In this document: positions 1 through 8,111 of the stretch, piece by piece
Position numbering within the stretch: position 1 is the stretch's first letter
Layout: every line of letters starts with the position of its first letter
From: Microbacterium sp. AZCO
GTDB taxonomy: Bacteria; Actinomycetota; Actinomycetes; Actinomycetales; Microbacteriaceae
Direction of reading: 5' to 3'
NCBI RefSeq assembly: GCF_039614715.1
Contig: NZ_CP154857.1
Coordinates: 2,108,001 to 2,172,000, forward strand
DNA length: 64,000 nucleotides
Notes under the pieces: generated by a model
What the model was told of the DNA's origin: nothing
Database searches by the model: none
What the model saw: only the letters and a program-made list of their open reading frames with translations
Translations under genes and position numbers: made by a program

Positions 1-1
1 C

Positions 2-463
2 TCGATCGCGTCGCTGTACGAGCGGATCGGAACGGTGGATGCTGTCGTCGCGGCCGCCGGCGTCGTGCCGTTCAAGCCCTTCACCGAGTTGACGGTCGAC
101 GACTTCCGCGCGGGTCTCACCGACAAGGCGCTCGGCCAGATCGCGCTCGTGACGCTCGGTCACGCCCACGTCAGCGCGGGCGGCTCGTTCACCCTGACGA
201 GCGGGGTGCTCGCCGACCAGGTCGTCGCGACCGGGGCTGCGGCCTCCGCCGTCAACGGGGCGCTGAACTCCTTCGTGATCGCCGCCGCGACCGGACTCCC
301 CCAGGATCAGCGCATCAACGCGGTCAGCCCCAACGTCCTGCTCGAGGCGGAGTCCTACCACTCGAGCTTCCCCGGCTTCGTCCCGGTGCCCGCGGCCGAC
401 GTGGTGCAGGCGTACATCCGCGCGGTCGAGGGTGTGGAGACGGGGCGGGTGTTCTCGGTCTGA
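2..463 (+). CDS. SDR-family oxidoreductase, 3' part only
   Basis: The open frame runs in from the left edge, so the Rossmann GxxxGxG part is missing. What remains fits the second half of a short-chain dehydrogenase: the strand and loop VDAVVAAAG, helices, then TGAAASAVNGAL where the YxxxK active site normally sits. The usual Tyr and Lys are absent (Ser and Asn occupy the equivalent places), as in a divergent SDR group, so the catalytic residues or the activity may differ. The first in-frame GTG is at 35, but the frame is open upstream and reads sensibly, so this is a truncated gene and not a start. It lies outside the integrated element. The substrate cannot be told. Confidence 0.8.
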   Translation, partial: SIASLYERIGTVDAVVAAAGVVPFKPFTELTVDDFRAGLTDKALGQIALVTLGHAHVSAGGSFTLTSGVLADQVVATGAAASAVNGALNSFVIAAATGLPQDQRINAVSPNVLLEAESYHSSFPGFVPVPAADVVQAYIRAVEGVETGRVFSV

Positions 464-682
464 CGGCCGTCACGGATCCGGACACGCCCGGCGCTTGCGC
501 CTTGCGGATAGCGAATTGCGGCTGACGAACGGCTGAGTAGATTGCGAACCAGGTCGCGGACAGGCGGCCGGGCAGTCTCGTCGCTGGCCTCTTGAGCGAG
601 AACCGGAGTCGCCCGATGGATGCAGACCGATCCGCGAGATCCTGCCCCCGGAGCACGACCGGCACGAGGTGAAGGCCGCGTC

Positions 683-1021
683 ATGGGCAAGCTCACGTAC
701 GAGAACTCCATCAGGGTCGACATCGACGACAGGGCGCTCGCGCATCTGCAGCTCGTGATCGGCACCAAACTCCGGCGAGGCGAGTCGTTCTTCTTCTCGT
801 GGCGTGAAGACGCGAGCATCGGGGGTGGCCGGACGACGGTCTGGATGCACCCCCGATGCGCGCTCGTCTACAAGTACTACGGCGGCCGGCCGCCTCGGCT
901 CAACTCCGCCTGGGTGGAGGCCCTCGCCCTCGTCGCGAACTCGGCGTCGGGGCTGTACCTGGTGCCGGAGCCGGCGATGGCGGAGCATGAGGTGGTCTCG
1001 GTGGACTCGCTCATCGGGTGA
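683..1021 (+). CDS. DUF7882 family protein (often mislabelled DNA ligase)
   Basis: 112 aa from the ATG at 683. The block MGKLTYENS, the central LRRGESFFFSW, then DDGRTTVWMHP-like and VPEPAMAEHE segments match a small family common in Microbacteriaceae, often annotated as an ATP-dependent DNA ligase although it has no ligase motif. The ATG was preferred over an in-frame start at 620 because the family begins at MGKLTY and GAGGTGAAGG lies just upstream. No function is known. It is the last chromosomal gene before the left attachment site. Confidence 0.8.
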   Translation: MGKLTYENSIRVDIDDRALAHLQLVIGTKLRRGESFFFSWREDASIGGGRTTVWMHPRCALVYKYYGGRPPRLNSAWVEALALVANSASGLYLVPEPAMAEHEVVSVDSLIG

Positions 1022-1139
1022 ACGGCGACGGGCTTGTTGCAGCGGCATAGCCGGCAGGTGCGGCGGGCTGGGTCCGCGTGTTCAGCGCAACGCGGATTTT
1101 GCCTCGGGTCGACATCGTACGGACGCATTTGAAACTAAC

Positions 1140-1158
1140 GCCCCTGGAGGGACTCGAA
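1140..1158. repeat. left attachment site (att core, outer copy)
   Basis: The 19-bp sequence GCCCCTGGAGGGACTCGAA is an exact direct repeat of the tRNA-Arg 3' end at 23338-23356. After integration into a tRNA gene one copy completes the tRNA and the other is left at the far end of the element; this is the far copy. The match stops on both sides (C/T before, T/C after). Confidence 0.88.
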
Positions 1159-1163
1159 TCCGA

Positions 1164-1184
1164 AATTGAGCATTATGCTCAATT
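1164..1184. repeat. inverted repeat next to left att site
   Basis: AATTGAGCA-TTA-TGCTCAATT, a perfect 9-bp inverted repeat 5 bp inside the left att core. A place where an excisionase or integrase could bind; this role is inferred from position only. Confidence 0.5.
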
Positions 1185-1276
1185 GCATCTAACGGCATAT
1201 ATCGCGGAATTACGCGGGTTTTTGAGAAGTCTACAACATCGAGTGACGTCGGGAAACAGGTGGCTTCACAGAGAAC

Positions 1277-1297
1277 GAGGGCAAAATGTGGGCAAAA
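1277..1297 (+). repeat. integrase arm-type repeats, left end
   Basis: GAGGGCAAAA (1277-1286) and GTGGGCAAAA (1288-1297) stand in tandem with an 11-bp period. The same pair, in the same orientation, occurs at 23257-23277 at the other end. The 15-mer AAAATGTGGGCAAAA is identical at 1283-1297 and 23252-23266. Tandem decamers inside both ends of a tyrosine-integrase element are typical arm-type binding sites. Confidence 0.65.
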
Positions 1298-1381
1298 TCC
1301 GCGTGTTTCCGGGGTTCGCAGAAGCCGGATGAGCCGGCCTGTGAGCCGTCAAGTTCCGAATACCTCCACTTGAGCACATTG

Positions 1382-1523
1382 CTAAGCAAATCGCAACTGC
1401 AGGAAGAATCACTTAGCAACATGCGCAGTATCGGCAGGTGCACGTCCTTACGTTAGCGCGTCATCGTCACCGGACTCTCAAACTCCCAGGTCAGCGGATA
1501 AATACAAGTCCCGACATGCTTGT
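1382..1523. repeat. degenerate direct repeat, copy A
   Basis: About 140 bp that recur, roughly 80% alike, at 3433-3575. The best conserved stretch starts GCGTCATCGTCACCGGACTC and runs to GACATGCTTGT. The two copies flank hipBA, and copy B runs straight into a hipA fragment, so the pair looks like the relic of a tandem duplication. Both copies carry the same short minus-strand open tail ending EFESPVTMTR, perhaps a relic of an older gene. Confidence 0.7.
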
Positions 1524-1587
1524 GCCGCCCGAACGGGCCAGTGAACTGCCTCGCGACGGGCAGCTCAGACCGTCGGCCGAAACCGCC

Positions 1588-1621
1588 GGGGCAGGTGTAC
1601 GCATTGACGTACACCTGCCCC
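1588..1621. promoter_or_regulatory. perfect 14-bp inverted repeat upstream of hipB
   Basis: GGGGCAGGTGTACG, six-base loop CATTGA, then its exact complement, ending 73 bp before the antitoxin start. No T-run follows, so an operator for the HTH antitoxin fits better than a terminator. Binding is inferred from place and symmetry. Confidence 0.5.
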
Positions 1622-1694
1622 GATGTCAGAATCCTCGTATAGATGCCACAGTGTCTGGCTTCTCGTACACGCTGACTGATCCAGGGAGCTTCAG

Positions 1695-1958
1695 GTGTTG
1701 ATGAATGGCTCACAAGACTGGGCGAATGTCGTCCGCGATCGTCGCTCCGACCTCGGGCTCACCCAAGAGGACCTCGCCCGTCGCATCGGGCGAGCGCGTC
1801 AGTGGGTGGTGCGATTCGAGTCAGGCCACGCCGGAAGCGCGAGCCTCGATAGCGTGATCGCGGTGCTGAACGCGCTCGATCTGTACGCCGCGGTCGATAT
1901 CGCCGAAGAAGACCCCGACCCGATGTTCATGGATGTCGTGGATCCGTGGGAGGGCTGA
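1695..1958 (+). CDS. hipB: HipB-like HTH antitoxin
   Basis: 87 aa (85 if translation begins at the ATG at 1701; AGGGAG at 1683-1688 suits the GTG at 1695 better). The core DRRSDLGLTQEDLARRIG followed by QWVVRFESG is a Xre/Cro-type helix-turn-helix. The C-terminal tail is acidic. It sits 7 bp before a HipA-like toxin gene, the usual antitoxin-first order, and in this family the antitoxin represses the operon, probably through the inverted repeat at 1588-1621. The role is assigned by fold and by neighbour. Confidence 0.85.
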   Translation: MLMNGSQDWANVVRDRRSDLGLTQEDLARRIGRARQWVVRFESGHAGSASLDSVIAVLNALDLYAAVDIAEEDPDPMFMDVVDPWEG

Positions 1959-1965
1959 AGGCGCA

Positions 1966-3294
1966 ATGAGACTCACCGCGTATCTGGATGGAGCCCGGGT
2001 CGGCTGGTTCACGCAGAACGACTTCGGTGACATCGTGCTCGAGTTCGATCCGACATGGCAGCGGGACGCCGGTCGTGTCGAGCTGTCCTTGTCGTTGCCG
2101 AAGAGCCGGCGTCGACACGAAGGATCAGCTCCCGGGAACTTCCTCTGGAATCTGCTACCCGACAATTCCGGGGTGCTGAACCGATGGGGGCGCACGTTCG
2201 GCGTCTCCTCCCGTAACCCGATGGCCTTGCTTGGAAACGTGGGGCTGGATGCTGCGGGCGCGGTGCAGCTCGTCGATTCGACGCTGTGGGACGGAGCGCG
2301 ACTCGAAGGACCAGCCTCCGTCGAGTGGGTCGATGAAGCGGTCATCGCGGCTCATCTCCGCCTGCTGCGCGACGACCCCACTGCATGGGTGGCCGCCGAG
2401 TTTGACGGTGGCTACTTCTCGCTCGCCGGAGCTCAATCGAAGTTCACGCTCGTCCGCGGATCGGGCAAGTGGGGATTCGCCAAAGGTCGCGCAGCATCGA
2501 CGCACATCGTCAAACCCGGCATTGCGGGGCTCACTCGCGGCGACCTGAACGAGCACCTCACCATGCGCGCGGCGCACCACCTTCACCTGGATGTCGCACG
2601 AAGCCGAATGGTCCAATTCGAGGACGAGAGCGCCATCGTTGTCGAGCGCTACGACCGTTACCGACAGCGCGGCGAGCAGTCGGCGGATGCGTTGGTGGGA
2701 CGTCGACATCAGGAGGATTTCGCGCAAGCAACGGGCACGCATCCGTCGTCGAAATATCAGAACGAGGGCGGCCCGAGCATCGCCTCGATCACGAACCTCA
2801 TCCTCGAATCCTTCGGTCCCGCCAGCGTGAGTGAAGCGCTGAGGTTCTTCGAGGCGACGATCTTCAATTGGGCAGCGCTTGGCACAGATGCCCACGCCAA
2901 GAATTACGCATTGCTGTCGTCGACGGCGCGCACGGGATGGCCGACCCTGTCTCCTCTCTACGATCTGGGCTCGGCACTTGCCTATCCCGAGATCAACAAC
3001 CGCAGGGCCAAGCTCGCGATGTCCTTCGACGGCCATTACCGCACTTTCGAGATCGAGCCTCGGCACATCCTTCGCGAGGCGGCCATCTTCCACAGCACCC
3101 TGGGGCAGAGCACTGCGACGGATTGGGTGTACTCGCGCGCGCAGACCTACGTCGAAGGGCTGCCAGATGCTCTGAGCCTGGCGGTGGAGGAAGCTTCACT
3201 CCGCGGGCAAGCGCGAGATTTCGCCGTGGAGCTGATCGATAGAGCGAGCGAGCGCACCAAGGTACTCCAGCAGCAGTTGGACCAGCGGCCTTGA
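1966..3294 (+). CDS. hipA: HipA-like serine/threonine kinase toxin
   Basis: 442 aa from the ATG at 1966, with GGAGGG at 1949-1954 as ribosome site; an in-frame GTG at 1933 would overlap hipB and is less likely. The N-terminal domain starts TAYLDGARVGWF. The kinase core shows GAQSKFTL (nucleotide binding), GTDAHAKNYALL with catalytic Asp308 and Asn313, and LYDLG with the metal-binding Asp333, so all residues for phosphotransfer appear present. HipA toxins phosphorylate an aminoacyl-tRNA synthetase and stall translation; the target here is unknown. Full length for the family. It forms a two-gene operon with the upstream antitoxin and probably stabilises the element. Confidence 0.9.
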   Translation: MRLTAYLDGARVGWFTQNDFGDIVLEFDPTWQRDAGRVELSLSLPKSRRRHEGSAPGNFLWNLLPDNSGVLNRWGRTFGVSSRNPMALLGNVGLDAAGAVQLVDSTLWDGARLEGPASVEWVDEAVIAAHLRLLRDDPTAWVAAEFDGGYFSLAGAQSKFTLVRGSGKWGFAKGRAASTHIVKPGIAGLTRGDLNEHLTMRAAHHLHLDVARSRMVQFEDESAIVVERYDRYRQRGEQSADALVGRRHQEDFAQATGTHPSSKYQNEGGPSIASITNLILESFGPASVSEALRFFEATIFNWAALGTDAHAKNYALLSSTARTGWPTLSPLYDLGSALAYPEINNRRAKLAMSFDGHYRTFEIEPRHILREAAIFHSTLGQSTATDWVYSRAQTYVEGLPDALSLAVEEASLRGQARDFAVELIDRASERTKVLQQQLDQRP

Positions 3295-3432
3295 CCGCTC
3301 GGAGTGCGTTCCCAAGGATCGAGACGCGCTACCTGTGCATTCCCCACCCCACCGCGCGAGTCGGTCCACTCGGGCGGCCCCACACTAGACCCCGATCGAG
3401 CTATTTGAGCGCGAGCCGGGCCAGGGCACGGA

Positions 3433-3575
3433 CTATGCAAATCGCAACATCAGGAGGATGCATTCAGCAATATGCGCAGTATCGGGCAAGCGCAGTTCGT
3501 TACGTTAACGCGTCATCGTCACCGGACTCTCAAACTCCCTGGTCAGCCGATAAATACAGGTTCCGACATGCTTGT
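3433..3575. repeat. degenerate direct repeat, copy B
   Basis: Second copy of the repeat at 1382-1523. It ends three bases before a fragment of a hipA 5' end. The stretch 3295-3432 between hipA and this repeat holds nothing else recognisable. Confidence 0.7.
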
Positions 3576-3577
3576 TC

Positions 3578-3614
3578 CACCGTGTATCTTGATGGGCCCC
3601 GGGTCGGCTGGTTC
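3578..3614 (+). pseudogene. fragment of a second hipA gene
   Basis: 37 bases that match 1974-2010, the start of the intact hipA, at 33 positions and would read VYLDGPRVGWF. The similarity ends there. The antitoxin gene and nearly all of the toxin are gone; together with repeat copy B this is what is left of a second hipBA module. Confidence 0.7.
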
Positions 3615-3677
3615 GCAACCCCACCACTGTGGAGCAAGGGCGCCCATTATTCCGGATTAGTCCATTAAAGTGGAATA

Positions 3678-4928
3678 GTGCGGCCCGACATTCCTGGCAA
3701 CAGTGCAACCCACACCTGGCCACCTCATGCCATCGAGCGTCGGGATTGGCATCAGTCGATGCGCGGCGGAAACCGCGAGGACCGGATGCTGCGCCACGTG
3801 GACGTGTCCGTCCCGCCTCGTATTGCCGGGCTCGCCGCGACCGTGGGGACGGACCTCACCGCAAGCACGGAGAGCGCGTTGGTGGAGATCGCATCGACGG
3901 ACGCCGACGCGCGAAGCCATTCGCAGGCGATGGGACGGTTCCTGCTCCGCACGGAGTCGGCCGCCTCGTCGAAGATCGAGCGAGTGTCGGCGAGCGTCGG
4001 GGATTTCGCGCGGGCGTTGGCCGGCAGCCGCGCGAACACCAGCGCCACGAGCATGGTGGCCGCGTCGGCGGCGTTGCTTCGCCTTGTTCGACGGGCGGGC
4101 GAGAGCGGCAGCATCCAGTTGGATGATCTGCTCGCAGCCCATCGCGATCTGATGGCCGACGATCGGGCAGAGGCGGACTACGCCGGTCGGCTTCGCGACA
4201 TGCAGAACTGGATCGGCGGCAGCGACCACAGCCCCCGCGGCGCGCTGTTCGTCCCCCCTCCCCCTGACCTGGTGCCGGACCTCCTCGTCGACCTGCTGAC
4301 ATGGGCATCGCGTGACGACGTCCCAGTCATGGTCCAGGCCGCGATCACGCACGCACAGTTCGAGTCGATCCATCCCTTCACCGACGGGAACGGCCGGATC
4401 GGAAGGGCGCTCATCAGTGCTGTGCTCCGGCGGCGGGGAGTTGCACGGAATGTCGTGATCCCACTTGCCAGCGGCCTGCTGGCCGTTCGTGATGAGTACT
4501 TCGCGGCGCTGACTGCCTACCGCGCCGGTGACGTCGCGCCGATCGTCGAGATCATCGCGCTCTCGGCTCGAGTGGCCTCCGTCGAGAGCCGCGCCTCGAT
4601 GGACGAGCTGCGTGCGCTTCCGGCCGAGTGGCGGAAGCAGTTGACGGGTCGGAGGAGCCCCGTCGCCGAGCGCGTCATCGAGGCTCTCATCGACGACCCT
4701 GTCATGCGCGCCGAGGACATCGTGACAGTATCCGGAGCACCCACGTCCGCCGCATACAACGCGATCGATCGTCTGACGGATGCCGGGATCATCACCGAGA
4801 TCACGGGTCGCAAGCGCGACCGGGTCTGGGCCGCAACGGACGCTCTCGGCGAGCTGGAAGAGCTCGACCGTCGCATCCAAGCCTCGATGACGCGGGAGTA
4901 CCGCGCACTCCGCGCGTCGACGTCGTAA
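3678..4928 (+). CDS. Fic-domain protein with winged-helix C terminus
   Basis: 416 aa from a GTG at 3678. The Fic core motif HPFTDGNGRIGR starts at His232, and all motif residues (His, Gly-Asn-Gly, Arg) are present, so AMP transfer to a protein hydroxyl is likely. An N-terminal SSKIER resembles the inhibitory (S/T)xxxE(G/N) helix found inside class II Fic proteins, with Arg in place of the last Gly/Asn. The last ~90 residues form a winged helix (SGAPTSAAYNAIDRL). The early part (HAIERRDWHQSM) has the look of family N termini, which supports the upstream GTG over the ATG at 3786. Self-inhibited, so no separate antitoxin is expected and none is seen. Target unknown. Confidence 0.88.
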   Translation: MRPDIPGNSATHTWPPHAIERRDWHQSMRGGNREDRMLRHVDVSVPPRIAGLAATVGTDLTASTESALVEIASTDADARSHSQAMGRFLLRTESAASSKIERVSASVGDFARALAGSRANTSATSMVAASAALLRLVRRAGESGSIQLDDLLAAHRDLMADDRAEADYAGRLRDMQNWIGGSDHSPRGALFVPPPPDLVPDLLVDLLTWASRDDVPVMVQAAITHAQFESIHPFTDGNGRIGRALISAVLRRRGVARNVVIPLASGLLAVRDEYFAALTAYRAGDVAPIVEIIALSARVASVESRASMDELRALPAEWRKQLTGRRSPVAERVIEALIDDPVMRAEDIVTVSGAPTSAAYNAIDRLTDAGIITEITGRKRDRVWAATDALGELEELDRRIQASMTREYRALRASTS

Positions 4929-4962
4929 CTTCCCTCGGTCGTAAGCGTCACTCCCGGGGTGA

Positions 4963-5601
4963 TCACCGGCCGATCGCGGGGCCGCCAGAGTGAGACGGTC
5001 CGGGCTGACGCCGGGCGGGGTCGCTTGGTCCAGGAAAGTACGGGTCAACTGCCGGCGCCCGTCGAGGCTCCTGGATTCGCACTTCTGGCGCGATGCCCGA
5101 GTCGCGCGCGCGGTTCATGAGCCGGGTCGCAGTGCTCTGACTGATGTTGAGAGTGTCGGAGACGAGCTTGAGGGGCGGGTAGCTGAGGGCCGTCGCAACT
5201 CGGTACACGGTGACGGCGTCGTAGAGCGATTCCGAGGGCTCTCGATCCTCGCGCTCCCGCTCGCGGCCGAGGTACTCCCGGACGGGGACCCGCTCGACCG
5301 TTCCGTCGAGGGTTTCCACGTCGACCGTGACCACGTCCAGGGCAGACGTCGTCATGATCCAGTGCGTACGCACCTCACGCAGCACCTGGCTGGTGATGTC
5401 GATGCCGCCACCTTGGCGCTCGAGGGCAGCGAAAGCGACGGCTGAACGGCCGAGCTCGGCATCCCACTCCACACGCACCGTGATCGTGCCAGGCACGTCC
5501 TGCTCCCCCGACACGCGCGCATGCCATGACGTCGGGACCCAGACGCCACTGCCGAGATCGACGCGGTCGTCGCTGATGTCATATGCCTCGACGTCTGCCA
5601 T
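4963..5601 (-). CDS. hypothetical protein with helix-turn-helix segment
   Basis: 212 aa from the ATG at 5601; a GTG at 5610 would add three residues. The N-terminal half is mostly beta and unfamiliar. Around residues 130-175 there is an actinobacterial HTH pattern (YPPLKLVSDTLNISQSTATRLMNRAR), followed by a basic, Pro-rich tail. It converges with fic and has no partner. A DNA-binding role is plausible; the biological job is unknown. The sequence TGGAATAGTG before its start also occurs before the fic start. Confidence 0.7.
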   Translation of the reverse strand: MADVEAYDISDDRVDLGSGVWVPTSWHARVSGEQDVPGTITVRVEWDAELGRSAVAFAALERQGGGIDITSQVLREVRTHWIMTTSALDVVTVDVETLDGTVERVPVREYLGREREREDREPSESLYDAVTVYRVATALSYPPLKLVSDTLNISQSTATRLMNRARDSGIAPEVRIQEPRRAPAVDPYFPGPSDPARRQPGPSHSGGPAIGR

Positions 5602-5720
5602 GACGCCCACTATTCCAGGTCATCGGCGATTCGCGAAGAAGACTGTCGATCTTGGCTCACGGATGTGGTACTTTGCGACGAAGGGAGACTGACACTGTTG
5701 GCTCAAAGAAGGGAAGGGCG

Positions 5721-5900
5721 ATGAACCGGTCGCAGAACAGCCTGGCTCTGACGATGAAGGATGCCGCGAAGCTCGTCGGCGTCGATTACCGCACCATCAA
5801 GCTGGGGATTGAAAGCGGGACGATCCCGACTGTCCAACTCGGGCCGCGACGGATGATCCCCCGCGTCCCACTGCTGCGCGCCTTCGGCGTCGACGCCTGA
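5721..5900 (+). CDS. excisionase-like HTH protein
   Basis: 59 aa, ATG at 5721 after AAGGGAAGG. The whole protein is one MerR/excisionase-type winged helix: MKDAAKLVGVDYRTIKLGIESGTIP, then a basic beta hairpin LGPRRMIPR. Proteins of this size and fold act as recombination directionality factors, bending att DNA so the integrase excises. It lies 16 kb from the integrase, an unusual separation, so it may instead be a small regulator. The name is by fold only. Confidence 0.65.
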   Translation: MNRSQNSLALTMKDAAKLVGVDYRTIKLGIESGTIPTVQLGPRRMIPRVPLLRAFGVDA

Positions 5901-6043
5901 ATCTGCTTGTCGCGGCGGACCGCGAGGAGCGTGCGCACCTCCACTGCGACGCAGTACTCTTGCGCCACCGCCGCCCGCGCCGGGTGTTGAGCACACCTCG
6001 GGCGCTCCGCGCACCAGGACGTCCCGTTCGAGGGGAACGCATC

Positions 6044-6511
6044 ATGACCGACCACGACGACCCGGTCGACCTCGACTTCCTCCTGCACGAGGACATCGGC
6101 GACGTCGATTTCGAGATCCCCGCCGCATCGTCGGCACCGGTCGTCGACTTCCGGACGCTGGAGGGCGCTGATGCCCGAGCCGCGTGGGACTTGCTGCGCG
6201 AGTGGGTGGAGTGGTTCGCCGTCCGCTACAACATCTCGGCGTCGATCGTGCCGGCGTGCTGGTTCAAACACGGCGCACTCGTGGACGAACTCTCGGCGCT
6301 CCACATCGCGCACACCGTCGCGTTCGACCCTTCGGATACCGGATACGGGCCGATCGGATGGCACGAGCAACTCAGTGTGGCGATGCCCCGCCTCCGTCGC
6401 GCGTATTACGGCCAGTGTTCGCGCGGCCACGACAGCTTCAAGCCCCGCTCGTGGACAAACGCCGTCAACGAGCAAGAGTGGGACGGGTGGGTCAAGGGCG
6501 CTCACGCGTAG
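6044..6511 (+). CDS. conserved actinobacterial mobile-element protein (DUF4913-like)
   Basis: 155 aa, ATG at 6044 with GAGGGGAA upstream. A disordered acidic start (DHDDPVDLDFLLHED) is followed by a helical core with the spaced aromatic pattern WVEWFAVRYN, CWFKHGALVDELSAL, GWHEQLS and a late Cys/His (YYGQCSRGHD). This resembles the DUF4913 type found beside relaxase genes in actinobacterial elements. No activity is known. A TACTCT box at 5955-5960 could serve as its -10. Confidence 0.6.
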   Translation: MTDHDDPVDLDFLLHEDIGDVDFEIPAASSAPVVDFRTLEGADARAAWDLLREWVEWFAVRYNISASIVPACWFKHGALVDELSALHIAHTVAFDPSDTGYGPIGWHEQLSVAMPRLRRAYYGQCSRGHDSFKPRSWTNAVNEQEWDGWVKGAHA

Positions 6512-6775
6512 AGCGGCTACGCGACGTCGCGTACGCAATGACACCGGCCGCGCATGGCAGTTCGACGACTACCCCCGCGGCGCCGGATGAACGGGTTGGT
6601 CACGGCCATAGCCGACGTCGCGGAGTCTTTCGAGACCGCATCCCATGTGGATCTTCGCCCGTGGCCGCAAAGGGAGGAACCCTGAAACCGGGCGTGCCCA
6701 ATCCTCGAGCCGAAGCCCACGGGAAGATGGCAAGGCGTGCCCTGTGGCGCAAAGCATCGCAATTACACTCGGCGG

Positions 6776-7339
6776 ATGGCCGCTTCTCGTCCACGACTCG
6801 TCGGAATCGCCCTAGTGCTCCTGATTCTTTTAGCGCCGTCGCTCGTGGCTGCTCGCACGGTCCCGCTAGCATCGGTCAGCGAAACCGTCGAGGTGCCCGA
6901 TCTTGTGGGCGAGCGTCTAGACCTGGCCCTGAAGTCGGTCAAAGCGCTCGACTTGAAGGCAAAAGTCCACACAGGCGGGCGCTCCGTCTGGGTGAAGAAG
7001 AACTGGGTTGTCGTCGAGCAAACTCCCGTGGGCGGCAAGGTTGTGAAGCCCGGAACCAAGGTCACCTTGCACGTGATCAAGAAGTCTGAGGTCGTGGGCG
7101 AAGGCACCGCACTGGGCGCGTGCCGCGCATGGGCGAAGAGCGATCCAGAACTTGCCTACGGCATCGAGTTTCCGGCCTTCAAGTTCGTGAGCGCGAAGCA
7201 AGATCTTGGATGGGCAATCGACGCTGACGCATGGGTGATCACGTCAAGTGATGACAAAGTCGCCGCACGCGTCTACTGCGAGATCGCGGGAACCAACAAG
7301 AGGCCAACCGTCGAGAAGTATGAAGTCACCGTCCGATAA
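6776..7339 (+). CDS. secreted single-PASTA-domain protein
   Basis: 187 aa from the ATG at 6776, with TACACT at 6764-6769 exactly six bases upstream (leaderless pattern). Residues 1-27 are a signal peptide (basic start, VLLILLAPSLVA). A PASTA domain follows (VEVPDLVGERLDLALKSVK to KVTLHVIK); PASTA domains bind muropeptides or peptidoglycan. The remaining ~95 residues hold two Cys (GACRAW and VYCEI) that could form an extracellular disulfide. No kinase or penicillin-binding domain is attached. Its use on a mobile element is unclear; immunity or cell-surface exclusion are guesses. Confidence 0.75.
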   Translation: MAASRPRLVGIALVLLILLAPSLVAARTVPLASVSETVEVPDLVGERLDLALKSVKALDLKAKVHTGGRSVWVKKNWVVVEQTPVGGKVVKPGTKVTLHVIKKSEVVGEGTALGACRAWAKSDPELAYGIEFPAFKFVSAKQDLGWAIDADAWVITSSDDKVAARVYCEIAGTNKRPTVEKYEVTVR

Positions 7340-7605
7340 CTGAACCGCCGCGGCTTCGAACAGAACCACTGTTGATAACGCGATCAGATGCGCTGAGGTC
7401 CGCACCCGACCGGCTCACACGCATAGTGCACGTAAGAGGATTCAGAAGTTCCGGAAGTGGCGCCGATCGGGGATAGACGGATATGCCCCACCGGGAGACG
7501 CCCCGGTTGACGCGTTCACGGCGAGATGGGGGCGGAGCGCGTCCCGCAAGTATCCGAGCTCGCGTGGCCAGTATCGGCATCGTCTGCGCATGTCTCCGCG
7601 TTCGA

Positions 7606-7897
7606 GCGGGCGAGCAGACGAAGCCGGCGAAGCTGGCGAAGCTGGCGACCATCCTCCGGTCGAGTGCCGGGGTGGAAGCGGACTTGACTAAGCGCCGATC
7701 GCCGGAGCGGATCTCCGGTCGGCTGCGCCGGGAGTTTCCCGATGACCCGGAGATGCAGGTGAGCACGGAGACGATCTACCAATCGCTCTACGTGCAGTCC
7801 CGCGGGGCGCAGAAACAGGAGCGCTGGCCCGGTACCTGCGCACCGGGCGGGCGCTGCGGCACCGCAGCCGCAAGGGGCGGCTTCCAGCGGCCGTCGC
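7606..7897 (+). pseudogene. remnant of an IS30-family transposase
   Basis: In one frame RRSPERISGRLRREFP, then VSTETIYQSLYVQSRG, matches the middle of IS30 transposases (SPEQIxGxL, HETIYxSL). Near 7820 the coding passes to another frame (LARYLRTGRALRHRSRKG), so there is a frameshift. The N-terminal HTH and the DDE catalytic core are missing. No terminal inverted repeats were found. The rest of 7340-8111 shows no gene. Confidence 0.75.
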
Positions 7898-8111
7898 AAT
7901 GGCCTACTTTTCGAGCGTCGCCGACAGCGGTGCGAACCATTTGCACAAGCACGTTGAAGGCCGCATCGCACCGAAGACGCCAGCATCACTATTGAGCCCG
8001 CGCGGTGGCAACGCCGTTACTTACTCGGACGAACCGTCATGCTGCATCGCACGCGGCGAGACGACGCTTGTCGCCGATCCTCGTCGCCCGATGGGCGGAT
8101 ACTGTGCAGGT

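Noticed and set aside
3657..5048. 463-codon minus-strand frame
   Set aside because: Exact shadow of fic, with no domain and no start signal.
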